Below are positions 1-4,855 of a stretch of DNA of 6,193 nucleotides, piece after piece; positions within the stretch are counted from its first letter, which is position 1; each line of letters begins with the position of its first letter. This DNA is from ATZT02 sp046046315 (GTDB taxonomy: Bacteria > Actinomycetota > Actinomycetes > S36-B12 > UBA5976): contig JBJOKB010000045.1 of NCBI GenBank assembly GCA_046046315.1, positions 1 to 6,193 on the forward strand, written 5' to 3'. Made by a program: the position numbers and the translations under genes. Below the pieces are notes generated by a model. The model saw only the letters and a list, made by a program, of their open reading frames with translations. It made no database searches and was not told the DNA's origin.

Positions 1-746
1 TTCGTTTGTACTTGATAGAAACCGCTCAAAAGGGCATTGCTTGGATGAAATTTTCCACTAAAGGGACTGCGGGCCATGGATCCATGGTTAATAATCAAAA
101 TGCAATTACTAAATTATCTAAGGCTTTAACAGATTTGAGCAATTATAAGTTTCCTATAACTATTAAAGACTCTGTAAAGATGCTATTAGAAGAAACTGCA
201 AGTGCGCATAATATGAAATTTGATCCCAATGATCCAGAAAAAGTTGTTGCTCTACTTGGAACTTTAAGTAAATTAGTTTCGGCAACTTTGTCAAACACTG
301 CTAATCCAACAATGATCAATGCCGGCTATAAGGTCAATGTAATTCCAGGGGAGGCAACTGCACATGTTGATGGCAGGTTTTTACCCGGGAATGCAGAGAC
401 ATTCTTATCCGAAATCCAAAAAATTGTCGGAGACGAAGTAACGATTCAAGCAGAAACCTTTGATGTTTCGTTAGAGGCACCATTCGAAGCAAGAATTGTC
501 GATTTAATGAAAAATGCACTCGAGGCAGAGGATCCCGGTGCACGTGTTGTGCCATACATGCTTTCCGGTGGAACTGACGCAAAAGCTATGTCTAAATTTG
601 GAATAAAAGGCTATGGTTTCACTCCGTTGCTGCTTCCAAACGATTTGGATTTCACAAGTCTTTTTCACGGCCATGATGAAAGAATTCCTATTTCTTCATT
701 AAAATTTGGAGCAAGAGCGATGTATAGATTTATTAAAGAACTTTAG
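1..746 (+). CDS. M20 family metallopeptidase, C-terminal part (5' end outside the window)
   Basis: This is a zinc-dependent amidohydrolase or peptidase of the M20/M25/M40 group; such enzymes cleave dipeptides or N-acyl amino acids in the cytoplasm. The reading frame is open from the first complete codon (base 3), so the gene begins upstream. About 248 codons are visible against roughly 430-450 in full members. The visible part starts in the lid/dimerisation domain. It contains GHGS (His codon at 75-77, the substrate-contacting histidine of that domain) and GRFLPG near 372-389. It then returns to the catalytic domain with SGGTDAKA (567-590) and HGHDERI (666-686); the first His of the latter is the expected C-terminal metal ligand. 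The N-terminal HxD metal site and the catalytic Glu lie outside the window, so substrate and activity cannot be judged. An M20 peptidase (Rv2141c) also lies near this block in M. tuberculosis, from memory. The TAG stop overlaps the convergent DUF5703 gene. Confidence 0.9.
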   Translation, partial: RLYLIETAQKGIAWMKFSTKGTAGHGSMVNNQNAITKLSKALTDLSNYKFPITIKDSVKMLLEETASAHNMKFDPNDPEKVVALLGTLSKLVSATLSNTANPTMINAGYKVNVIPGEATAHVDGRFLPGNAETFLSEIQKIVGDEVTIQAETFDVSLEAPFEARIVDLMKNALEAEDPGARVVPYMLSGGTDAKAMSKFGIKGYGFTPLLLPNDLDFTSLFHGHDERIPISSLKFGARAMYRFIKEL

Positions 747-753
747 GTTCTTT
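735..753. terminator. Weak bidirectional hairpin across two convergent stop codons
   Basis: AAAGAAC (735-741) and GTTCTTT (747-753) are perfect 7-base inverted arms around a 5-base loop, and the loop contains most of both overlapping stop codons. Each arm supplies an A-rich left side and a U-rich right side on either strand, the shape of a bidirectional terminator. Only two of the seven pairs are G-C, and the run of seven Ts at 769-775 is about 15 bases downstream on the plus strand, too far for a classical intrinsic terminator. Termination here is therefore only a possibility. Confidence 0.3.
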
Positions 754-928
754 CAACTTTGTGAATTCTTTTTTTAACCCACATTCTTTTTACACCATTT
801 GGATAAATTCTTGTTCGGACAAGTTCCCACCGTCCATATTCAGCTAAATCAGTTAAAAGTTGCTTTGCCTCTCGGCGACTAACTTTTTTAGGTAATGGGA
901 CCTCTCGTATTTCCCAAGAACTATACAA
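743..928 (-). CDS. DUF5703 family small protein
   Basis: This 61-residue basic protein matches the actinobacterial DUF5703 pattern: an opening W-E-x-R followed by x-LP, then V-S-R-x-E-A-x-x-LL (16-25), A-E-Y-G-x-W-E-L (29-36), and R-x-R-IYPNG-x-R-x-W-V-K-K (38-53). The M. tuberculosis homologue, by my recollection, is Rv2137c, next to the uppP homologue Rv2136c. The function is unknown; it has no signal peptide, membrane segment or cysteines. The chosen start is TTG (928-926). A GAGG motif (940-937) lies 8 bases upstream, and starting here gives the N-terminus expected for the family. The gene begins one base after the aldo/keto reductase stop, so the two are almost certainly cotranscribed and translationally coupled. 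Its TAA stop (745-743) overlaps the TAG of the convergent peptidase gene. Confidence 0.88.
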   Translation of the reverse strand: MYSSWEIREVPLPKKVSRREAKQLLTDLAEYGRWELVRTRIYPNGVKRMWVKKRIHKVERT

Positions 929-929
929 A

Positions 930-1919
930 TTAGTTACCTCGATCCTTTGAAAGTTGGGCCCATCCTGACTCAGGATATGAAGAATGCGGGGCAGAAACGT
1001 CGGACAATGCGGTATTTATTTCAGCAGGAAGAGTCAAATTATCTGAATTTAATAAAATTTTAAGTTGAGCTTGGTTTCTTGCTCCTAAAATAACTGAGCC
1101 AACTCCAGGTCGATCCCGTAGCCAAGATATCGCAGTTTCAGCAGGTGTTCTTCCAATTCCTTCTGCAGCAGTGACTAAAGCATCGACAATTCTAGATTTT
1201 TCTTCAGTCAAATGTTCTTGAATAAAATTTGAAAAATACTTGGAAGCAGCACGTGAATCAACAGGAGTTCCAAAACGATATTTGGCAGTCAAAACTCCTC
1301 GTCCCAGTGGGGACCAAGGCAATAAAGTCTTGTTTTGGTTTTCTAACAAAGGAATAACTTCTCTTTCAACACCTCTGGCAAGAAGGGAGTATTCATGTTG
1401 GGTTGATAAAAAAGGAATATTTAGATTCTTACACTCGGAAATTACTAATGCAGTTTGCCAAGCAGAGTAATTGGAGATCCCAAAATATCTAAATTTGCCC
1501 TGAAAATAAAGCTGAGAGACAGCTTTAAGTGTTTCATCTATCGGTGTTAAAGGATCCCATCCGTGCATTTGCCATAGGTCAACATATTCAACCCCTAATC
1601 TTTGCAATGATGCATTTAGCGCATTAGTTATGTGAATAGAACTTGCGTTATACATGCGAGGAAGATCAACTTTTACTGCTTTGGTTGCAATGAAAATAGA
1701 ATCGCGATTTCCTATTTCAGCAATTATTTGTCCCACTAATTCTTCGGAAATTCCCTTCGCATAAGAATCCGCTGTATCTAAAAAATTTCCACCAGCATCA
1801 ATGAAGGCTTTGTATTGAGACCTTGCTTCAGGTTCATCAGTGTCGCGACCCCAGGTCATGGTTCCTAGAGCCAAAGTCGAAACTTCGTGTCCAGAGTTTC
1901 CAAGTAGGCGCATTCGCAT
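930..1919 (-). CDS. Aldo/keto reductase
   Basis: This is a 329-residue NADPH-dependent aldo/keto reductase with a (beta/alpha)8 barrel, predicted cytosolic. The catalytic tetrad is complete: Asp48 and Tyr53 in FLDTADSY, Lys80 in IFIATK, and His119 in LWQMHGWD. Other family landmarks are GISNY (147-151), LPWSPLGRGVL (200-210) and ILGARNQAQL (277-286), which normally contacts the 2'-phosphate of NADP. The length is typical and nothing is missing. It resembles the general YajO/YhdN-like or potassium-channel-beta-like branch, whose physiological substrates are rarely known; I cannot name one. The start is ATG at 1919; a second in-frame ATG lies two codons later. There is no Shine-Dalgarno, but a -10-like TAACCT is at the spacing expected for a leaderless mRNA. 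It is divergent from uppP and cotranscribed with DUF5703. Confidence 0.93.
   Translation of the reverse strand: MRMRLLGNSGHEVSTLALGTMTWGRDTDEPEARSQYKAFIDAGGNFLDTADSYAKGISEELVGQIIAEIGNRDSIFIATKAVKVDLPRMYNASSIHITNALNASLQRLGVEYVDLWQMHGWDPLTPIDETLKAVSQLYFQGKFRYFGISNYSAWQTALVISECKNLNIPFLSTQHEYSLLARGVEREVIPLLENQNKTLLPWSPLGRGVLTAKYRFGTPVDSRAASKYFSNFIQEHLTEEKSRIVDALVTAAEGIGRTPAETAISWLRDRPGVGSVILGARNQAQLKILLNSDNLTLPAEINTALSDVSAPHSSYPESGWAQLSKDRGN
937..940 (-). promoter_or_regulatory. Ribosome binding site of the DUF5703 gene, inside the reductase 3' end
   Basis: GAGG on the minus strand lies within the Arg-Gly codons near the end of the aldo/keto reductase gene and 8 bases before the TTG start of DUF5703. 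It supports the non-ATG start and implies that ribosomes finishing the reductase can re-initiate. Confidence 0.6.
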
Positions 1920-1941
1920 ATTGTGAGGTTATTGCAATAAT
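1913..1941 (+). promoter_or_regulatory. Predicted promoter of the uppP operon
   Basis: TTCGCA (1913-1918, 4 of 6 matches to TTGACA), a 17-base spacer and AATAAT (1936-1941, 5 of 6 matches to TATAAT) predict a start near 1948 and a leader of about 46 bases before the TTG at 1995. The -35 lies inside the first codons of the divergent reductase. This is a motif-based prediction only. Confidence 0.4.
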
Positions 1942-1953
1942 CCTAAGAATCAA
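1926..1953 (-). promoter_or_regulatory. Predicted promoter of the reductase-DUF5703 unit (leaderless)
   Basis: On the minus strand, TTGATT (1953-1948, 4 of 6 matches to TTGACA), a 16-base spacer and TAACCT (1931-1926, fits TAnnnT) end six bases before the ATG at 1919. That places transcription start at or next to the start codon. Leaderless mRNAs are common in Actinobacteria and fit the absent Shine-Dalgarno. In AT-rich DNA such hexamers can arise by chance. Confidence 0.45.
1929..1940. repeat. Perfect 12-bp palindrome TTATTGCAATAA, candidate operator
   Basis: TTATTGCAATAA reads the same on both strands and sits in the 75-base divergent region between the reductase and uppP. AGG (1926-1928) and CCT (1942-1944) flank it, offset by one base, extending the near-symmetry to 19 bases. 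It overlaps the predicted -10 and spacer of the leftward promoter and the predicted -10 of the rightward one, where a dimeric regulator would affect both. The symmetry could also simply come from two AT-rich -10 elements facing each other. Confidence 0.45.
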
Positions 1954-1982
1954 CTCTTTTCAGTGATTTTTCGCAAAGTGTT

Positions 1983-1990
1983 AGGGGAGA
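1983..1990 (+). promoter_or_regulatory. Strong ribosome binding site of uppP
   Basis: AGGGGAGA is a near-consensus Shine-Dalgarno. Its GGAG ends 5 bases before a TTG codon at 1995. It fixes that TTG as the start, which also gives the usual M-S-W-W opening of actinobacterial UppP. Confidence 0.75.
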
Positions 1991-1994
1991 AACT

Positions 1995-2813
1995 TTGTCC
2001 TGGTGGTTAGCCGCAGCAATGGGAGTGGTGCAAGGAGTTACCGAGTTCCTACCAATCTCGTCAAGTGCCCATTTAAGAATTTTGCCTGCACTTGTTGGTC
2101 AAAAGGATCCCGGAGCATCTTTTACGGCAGTTATTCAGATTGGAACGATTTTTTCGGTTCTAATCTATTTTAAAAATGATCTAACAAATATATTTAGGGC
2201 TACTTTATTAGGTCTTGTTAAAAAAAATTTCAGGAACAAAGATTTCAGAATGGGAATATCCATAATTTTAGCAACACTACCAATAATAATCTTTGGCTTC
2301 GTTGGTCAAGATTTTATTAGAAGTGGTGCGAGAAGTTTATACGTTGTTGCATACGTGATGTTAATTTTTTCCTTTGTAATGTTTTTTGTTGATAAGTATT
2401 CAAAATTCGACACTGATATTAATAAATTGTCTAGAACAAAAATTCTAATTTTAGGCATAGCTCAATCTTTTGCTTTGATTCCGGGATTTAGTCGATCTGG
2501 GGTAACAATCACAGCTGCAAGATTTTTTGGAATAAATAGATCAGATGCTGCCAGATTTTCATTTTTATTATCTGTTCCTGCAATTGTACTTTCAGGAATT
2601 TATGAAGCTATAGATATTACAAATAACAATCCATCAGGATGGGGACAGACATTATTTGCTGCTCTTGTATCATTTGTTGTTGGATATTTAAGTATTGCTT
2701 GGCTAATCAAATGGTTAGGAAATCACAGTTTAAAAACCTTCGTTATTTACAGAATCGTGCTTGCTTTGGTGATTATTGGATTATTAAATGGCGGTTTCAT
2801 CTCAAACCTCTAG
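1995..2813 (+). CDS. uppP: Undecaprenyl-diphosphatase UppP (BacA family)
   Basis: This integral membrane enzyme removes one phosphate from undecaprenyl diphosphate to regenerate the lipid carrier of peptidoglycan and other wall polymers. Raised activity is known to give bacitracin tolerance in the family. The 272-residue length is normal. Signature 1 is QGVTEFLPISSSAH (13-26), with Glu17 and His26 as active-site residues. It is followed by DPGASFTAVIQIGT (38-51). Signature 2 is LIPGFSRSGVT (161-171), with Arg167 matching the essential Arg174 of E. coli BacA. Hydrophobic segments near 3-20, 41-58, 87-105, 114-132, 147-165, 186-204, 217-240 and 248-266 suit the multi-pass fold. Translation starts at TTG behind a strong Shine-Dalgarno. 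It heads a four-gene run and is followed after 9 bases by the histidine phosphatase, the order I recall for Rv2136c-Rv2135c. Confidence 0.96.
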   Translation: MSWWLAAAMGVVQGVTEFLPISSSAHLRILPALVGQKDPGASFTAVIQIGTIFSVLIYFKNDLTNIFRATLLGLVKKNFRNKDFRMGISIILATLPIIIFGFVGQDFIRSGARSLYVVAYVMLIFSFVMFFVDKYSKFDTDINKLSRTKILILGIAQSFALIPGFSRSGVTITAARFFGINRSDAARFSFLLSVPAIVLSGIYEAIDITNNNPSGWGQTLFAALVSFVVGYLSIAWLIKWLGNHSLKTFVIYRIVLALVIIGLLNGGFISNL

Positions 2814-2822
2814 AATGATGTC

Positions 2823-3488
2823 GTGACTACTGTTTATTTGGTAAGACATGGAAGAACTCCAGCGAACGAAAAGGGAATACTTGCTGGAAGAACTAAAGGC
2901 GTAGATCTTGATGATTTGGGTGTTAAACAAGCTCAAGCCTTAGGAACAACTTTAGAAAGCATAGATTTCAAGAAAATTTTAGTAAGCCCTATGGAGCGTT
3001 GCCAGCAAACGGCAAGAATCTTGAATCAATTTTCAAAGTTTCCCAAAAAGCCAAGTATTAATTCTGGGATTAATGAATGCGATTATGGTGACTGGTCTAA
3101 TAAAAAATTATCATCATTAAGAAAAAAGTCCCTTTGGAAAACAGTACAAGAAAAACCAAGTCTGGTTGAATTTCCAAACGGTGAAAAAATGTCCTCAATG
3201 TTGGACCGAGTGAAAACAACAATTTTAGAAAACGCTCTGGAGTTAAAATCAGAGGATAATATGCTTGTGGTTTCCCATGGAGATCCGATTAGAAGTTTTA
3301 TTGCTGACTGCCTTGGAATTCATCTGGATAATTTTCAAAGAATAATTGTAGATCCTTGCTCGGTATCAATTGTAAAAATATTTGAAAATAACATTCAAGT
3401 TATAAGTGTGAACAATAGAGTTCAAATAATTGGAGAAGTGAAAAGAAAAAGGACTACTCGTAGTGTGCTTGGTGGAGGTGCGGGCTAG
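2823..3488 (+). CDS. Histidine phosphatase family protein (MSMEG_4193/Rv2135c type)
   Basis: This is a cytosolic phosphatase of the branch-1 histidine phosphatase (phosphoglycerate-mutase-like) superfamily, 221 residues. Visible catalytic residues are the RHG motif (Arg8-His9-Gly10, His9 being the phosphate acceptor), Arg59 in SPMERCQQTA, Glu85 in NECDYGDW (the proton donor) and His152 in VVSHGDPIR. LAGRTKGVDLDDLG (20-33) and a C-terminal GGGAG mark the actinobacterial MSMEG_4193 subgroup. That subgroup is often labelled a probable phosphomutase, although the Mycobacterium member Rv2135c has been described as an acid phosphatase. The natural substrate is unknown. The start is GTG nine bases after uppP, with no good Shine-Dalgarno, so expression probably depends on coupling to uppP. 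The final GGGAG codons carry the ribosome binding site of the next gene. Confidence 0.92.
   Translation: MTTVYLVRHGRTPANEKGILAGRTKGVDLDDLGVKQAQALGTTLESIDFKKILVSPMERCQQTARILNQFSKFPKKPSINSGINECDYGDWSNKKLSSLRKKSLWKTVQEKPSLVEFPNGEKMSSMLDRVKTTILENALELKSEDNMLVVSHGDPIRSFIADCLGIHLDNFQRIIVDPCSVSIVKIFENNIQVISVNNRVQIIGEVKRKRTTRSVLGGGAG
3474..3478 (+). promoter_or_regulatory. Ribosome binding site of DUF3090 within the phosphatase C-terminus
   Basis: GGAGG lies in the glycine codons of the phosphatase's last residues and ends 10 bases before the DUF3090 ATG. It is the best Shine-Dalgarno for that gene, so these bases serve both as codons and as an initiation signal. Confidence 0.65.
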
Positions 3489-4040
3489 ATGCGAAAAATT
3501 TTCTCACATTTGGAACCCGATCGTTTTGTATCTGGGACAATAGGACAGCCAGGAGAGAGAGTTTTTTTCCTTCAGGTTAGAAGTGGAAATAACATAACAA
3601 GTGTTGTTGTTGAAAAAACACAAGTTGCCATTTTGTCAGAAAGAATTGACACGCTGTTGAATCAAATAATGGATGAGAGTTCAAATCATTCAAATATTCC
3701 TGCCAAGTTTGATAAAAAACTTCTTGATTTAGAACCACTAGAAGCTCCAATTACCGAAGAGTTCAGAGTTGGAATCATGAGCCTTGGTTGGAGCATCCCT
3801 AAAAAGAAACTTATTTTAGAAGCGCATGCAGATACAAGCGACTCAGTACCTGAAATAGATAGCGAAGATGTCGATGGCCCAGATGTGTTGAGAATTCATT
3901 TAACAGCGCAACAAGGAAGATTATTTGCAGAACGAGGCAGGAGACTAGTTTCTGCTGGTAGGCAACCTTGTCCATTTTGCCAAGAACCATTAGGTCAACA
4001 AGGACACATTTGCGCTAGATCTAATGGTTACAAAAGATAA
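3489..4040 (+). CDS. DUF3090 family protein with C-terminal zinc-ribbon-like motif
   Basis: This 183-residue protein belongs to the actinobacterial DUF3090 family (Rv2134c in M. tuberculosis, from memory). The N-terminus has the family opening F-x-x-x-x-P-D-R-F-V-S-G-T-I-G-Q-P-G-E-R (5-24) followed by FFLQ. The middle has EEFRVGIMSLGW (90-101). The end has FAERGRRLVSAGRQPCPFC (146-164) and GHICAR-x-NGYKR (172-183). Cys161, Cys164, His173 and Cys175 form a C-x2-C...H-x-C set that probably binds zinc. There is no membrane segment or signal peptide. The function is unknown; the zinc knuckle suggests binding to nucleic acid or protein but does not show it. The ATG follows the phosphatase TAG with no gap, so coupling is very likely. 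The length is usual for the family (about 180-195). Confidence 0.93.
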   Translation: MRKIFSHLEPDRFVSGTIGQPGERVFFLQVRSGNNITSVVVEKTQVAILSERIDTLLNQIMDESSNHSNIPAKFDKKLLDLEPLEAPITEEFRVGIMSLGWSIPKKKLILEAHADTSDSVPEIDSEDVDGPDVLRIHLTAQQGRLFAERGRRLVSAGRQPCPFCQEPLGQQGHICARSNGYKR

Positions 4041-4046
4041 TTTTAA

Positions 4047-4823
4047 ATGGACAAATTGGATTTATTGCGGTTTGGTGAAATAGAAATTGAAAGTTTAGTA
4101 CCAGATTCGTCCAATGGGGCTCTAAAAGTACTAATTGAAAAATCAAATAACAGAATCTCAGCAATTATGAAACCTGAAGTTTCAATTCGTCCTCTTTGGG
4201 ATTTTCCACTTCAAGATTTAAATAATCGAGAATTTGCAACTTATCTTATGGACCGTTCTCTAGGTTTAAATTACGTTCCTGACACGGTGGTAAGAGAAGT
4301 AGCTGGTATTGGTAAAACATTAATTCAAGAATGGATCACAGAAATAGAAAATGATTTGATAATTGTCAAATCACCAGAAGATATCCCTAGTGATTATCTA
4401 AAAGTGCTTCAAGGCTACGACGAATTAAACAAATTAATAACATTGGCTCACAAAAATAGTAGAGAATTAAGGTCATTGTGTCTCTTCGATTTGATAATTA
4501 ATAATGCGGATAGAAAAGGTGGTCACTTACTTTCTGATATTAATCACAAAATTTGGGCTATAGATCATGGAGTTAGTTGGCACTTTGATTCTAAAATAAG
4601 AACCGTCTTATGGGGTTGGGTTGGAAAAGGGTTTGACGATCAAGATTTGGAACTTCTACATAAGGCTAAAAAAATATTGGATGAGTGGAAAAATGAAGGT
4701 TTTGACTATTTACCCAAAATCGAAATTAAGCAAGCAATTCTCAGAGTGGAGGGTTTACTGAATTTAGGGGCATTTCCTCAACCTGGAAATGATTGGCCAG
4801 CTGTTCCATGGCCAATCTTTTAG
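4047..4823 (+). CDS. SCO1664 family protein, PI3/PI4-kinase-like
   Basis: This 258-residue protein matches the actinobacterial SCO1664/TIGR03843 family, which is related to the phosphatidylinositol 3/4-kinase-like fold. Kinase-type landmarks are Lys42 in AIMKPEVSIRPLWDFP (39-54, the expected ATP-binding lysine), Glu62 in NNREFATY and a catalytic-loop-like LFDLIINNADRKGGH (146-160) with Asp155. A metal-binding IDHGVSWH (172-179) has Asp173 in the DFG position. The C-terminus has LLNLGAFPQPGNDWPAVPWPIF, with proline-tryptophan residues typical of the family. All key residues are present, so it may be an active protein or small-molecule kinase; no substrate is established and a lipid substrate is doubtful. 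The ATG lies six AT-rich bases after DUF3090 with no clear Shine-Dalgarno. It is the last gene of the uppP run before a 32-base gap containing a candidate promoter. Confidence 0.9.
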   Translation: MDKLDLLRFGEIEIESLVPDSSNGALKVLIEKSNNRISAIMKPEVSIRPLWDFPLQDLNNREFATYLMDRSLGLNYVPDTVVREVAGIGKTLIQEWITEIENDLIIVKSPEDIPSDYLKVLQGYDELNKLITLAHKNSRELRSLCLFDLIINNADRKGGHLLSDINHKIWAIDHGVSWHFDSKIRTVLWGWVGKGFDDQDLELLHKAKKILDEWKNEGFDYLPKIEIKQAILRVEGLLNLGAFPQPGNDWPAVPWPIF

Positions 4824-4849
4824 ATTGAAATCCCTACATCGCGTATTGT
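4821..4849 (+). promoter_or_regulatory. Predicted leaderless promoter of mshC
   Basis: TATTGT (4844-4849, fits TAnnnT) ends six bases before the mshC ATG, the spacing expected if transcription starts at the A of the start codon. A 17-base spacer leads back to TAGATT (4821-4826), a poor -35 match; TTGAAA (4825-4830) is a better hexamer but only 13 bases away. The AGGA at 4850-4853 is too close to the ATG to be a working Shine-Dalgarno, which favours leaderless initiation. mshC may therefore be expressed separately from the uppP run. Confidence 0.45.
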
Positions 4850-4855
4850 AGGAAT
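4830..4855. repeat. Inverted repeat over the mshC -10 region
   Basis: CCTACA (4833-4838) and TGTAGG (4847-4852) are perfect inverted arms around an 8-base centre. After one mismatch on each side the outer AT bases (4830-4831 and 4854-4855) also pair, giving a 26-base dyad that ends just before the mshC ATG and covers the predicted -10. It could be an operator for a dimeric regulator or, if transcribed from upstream, an RNA hairpin. No T-run follows it, so it is not an intrinsic terminator. Confidence 0.4.

Noticed and set aside
74..87. A perfect 14-bp palindrome, CCATGGATCCATGG, in the peptidase gene.
   Set aside because: It encodes the conserved Gly-His-Gly-Ser-Met stretch of the M20 dimerisation domain and follows from codon choice inside a coding region; no repeat copy or control role is apparent.
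334..582. An 82-codon minus-strand open frame.
   Set aside because: It is fully antisense to the well-supported M20 peptidase and shows no recognisable domain or ribosome binding site.
769..775. A run of seven Ts downstream of the peptidase gene, as part of a strong terminator.
   Set aside because: It lies about 15 bases beyond the hairpin and inside the DUF5703 coding sequence, where it encodes lysine-rich residues on the other strand.
1240..1470. A 76-codon plus-strand open frame.
   Set aside because: It lies wholly inside the aldo/keto reductase gene on the opposite strand, whose protein is intact with all catalytic residues.
81..2110. Several GATCC/GGATCC occurrences, considered as a repeated site.
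   Set aside because: They fall in Asp-Pro or Gly-Ser codons of unrelated genes with no regular spacing or shared flanks.
2144..2152. UppP has Gly-Thr-Ile where many family members have Gly-Thr-Glu after the IQIG segment.
   Set aside because: E. coli BacA, as I recall it, also has Ile at this position, so it is normal variation and not a lost catalytic residue.
4833..4852. The inverted repeat before mshC as an intrinsic terminator for the uppP run.
   Set aside because: It has an 8-base loop and a 6-base stem and is followed by GGAATATGAAATC with no T-run, so it lacks terminator form.
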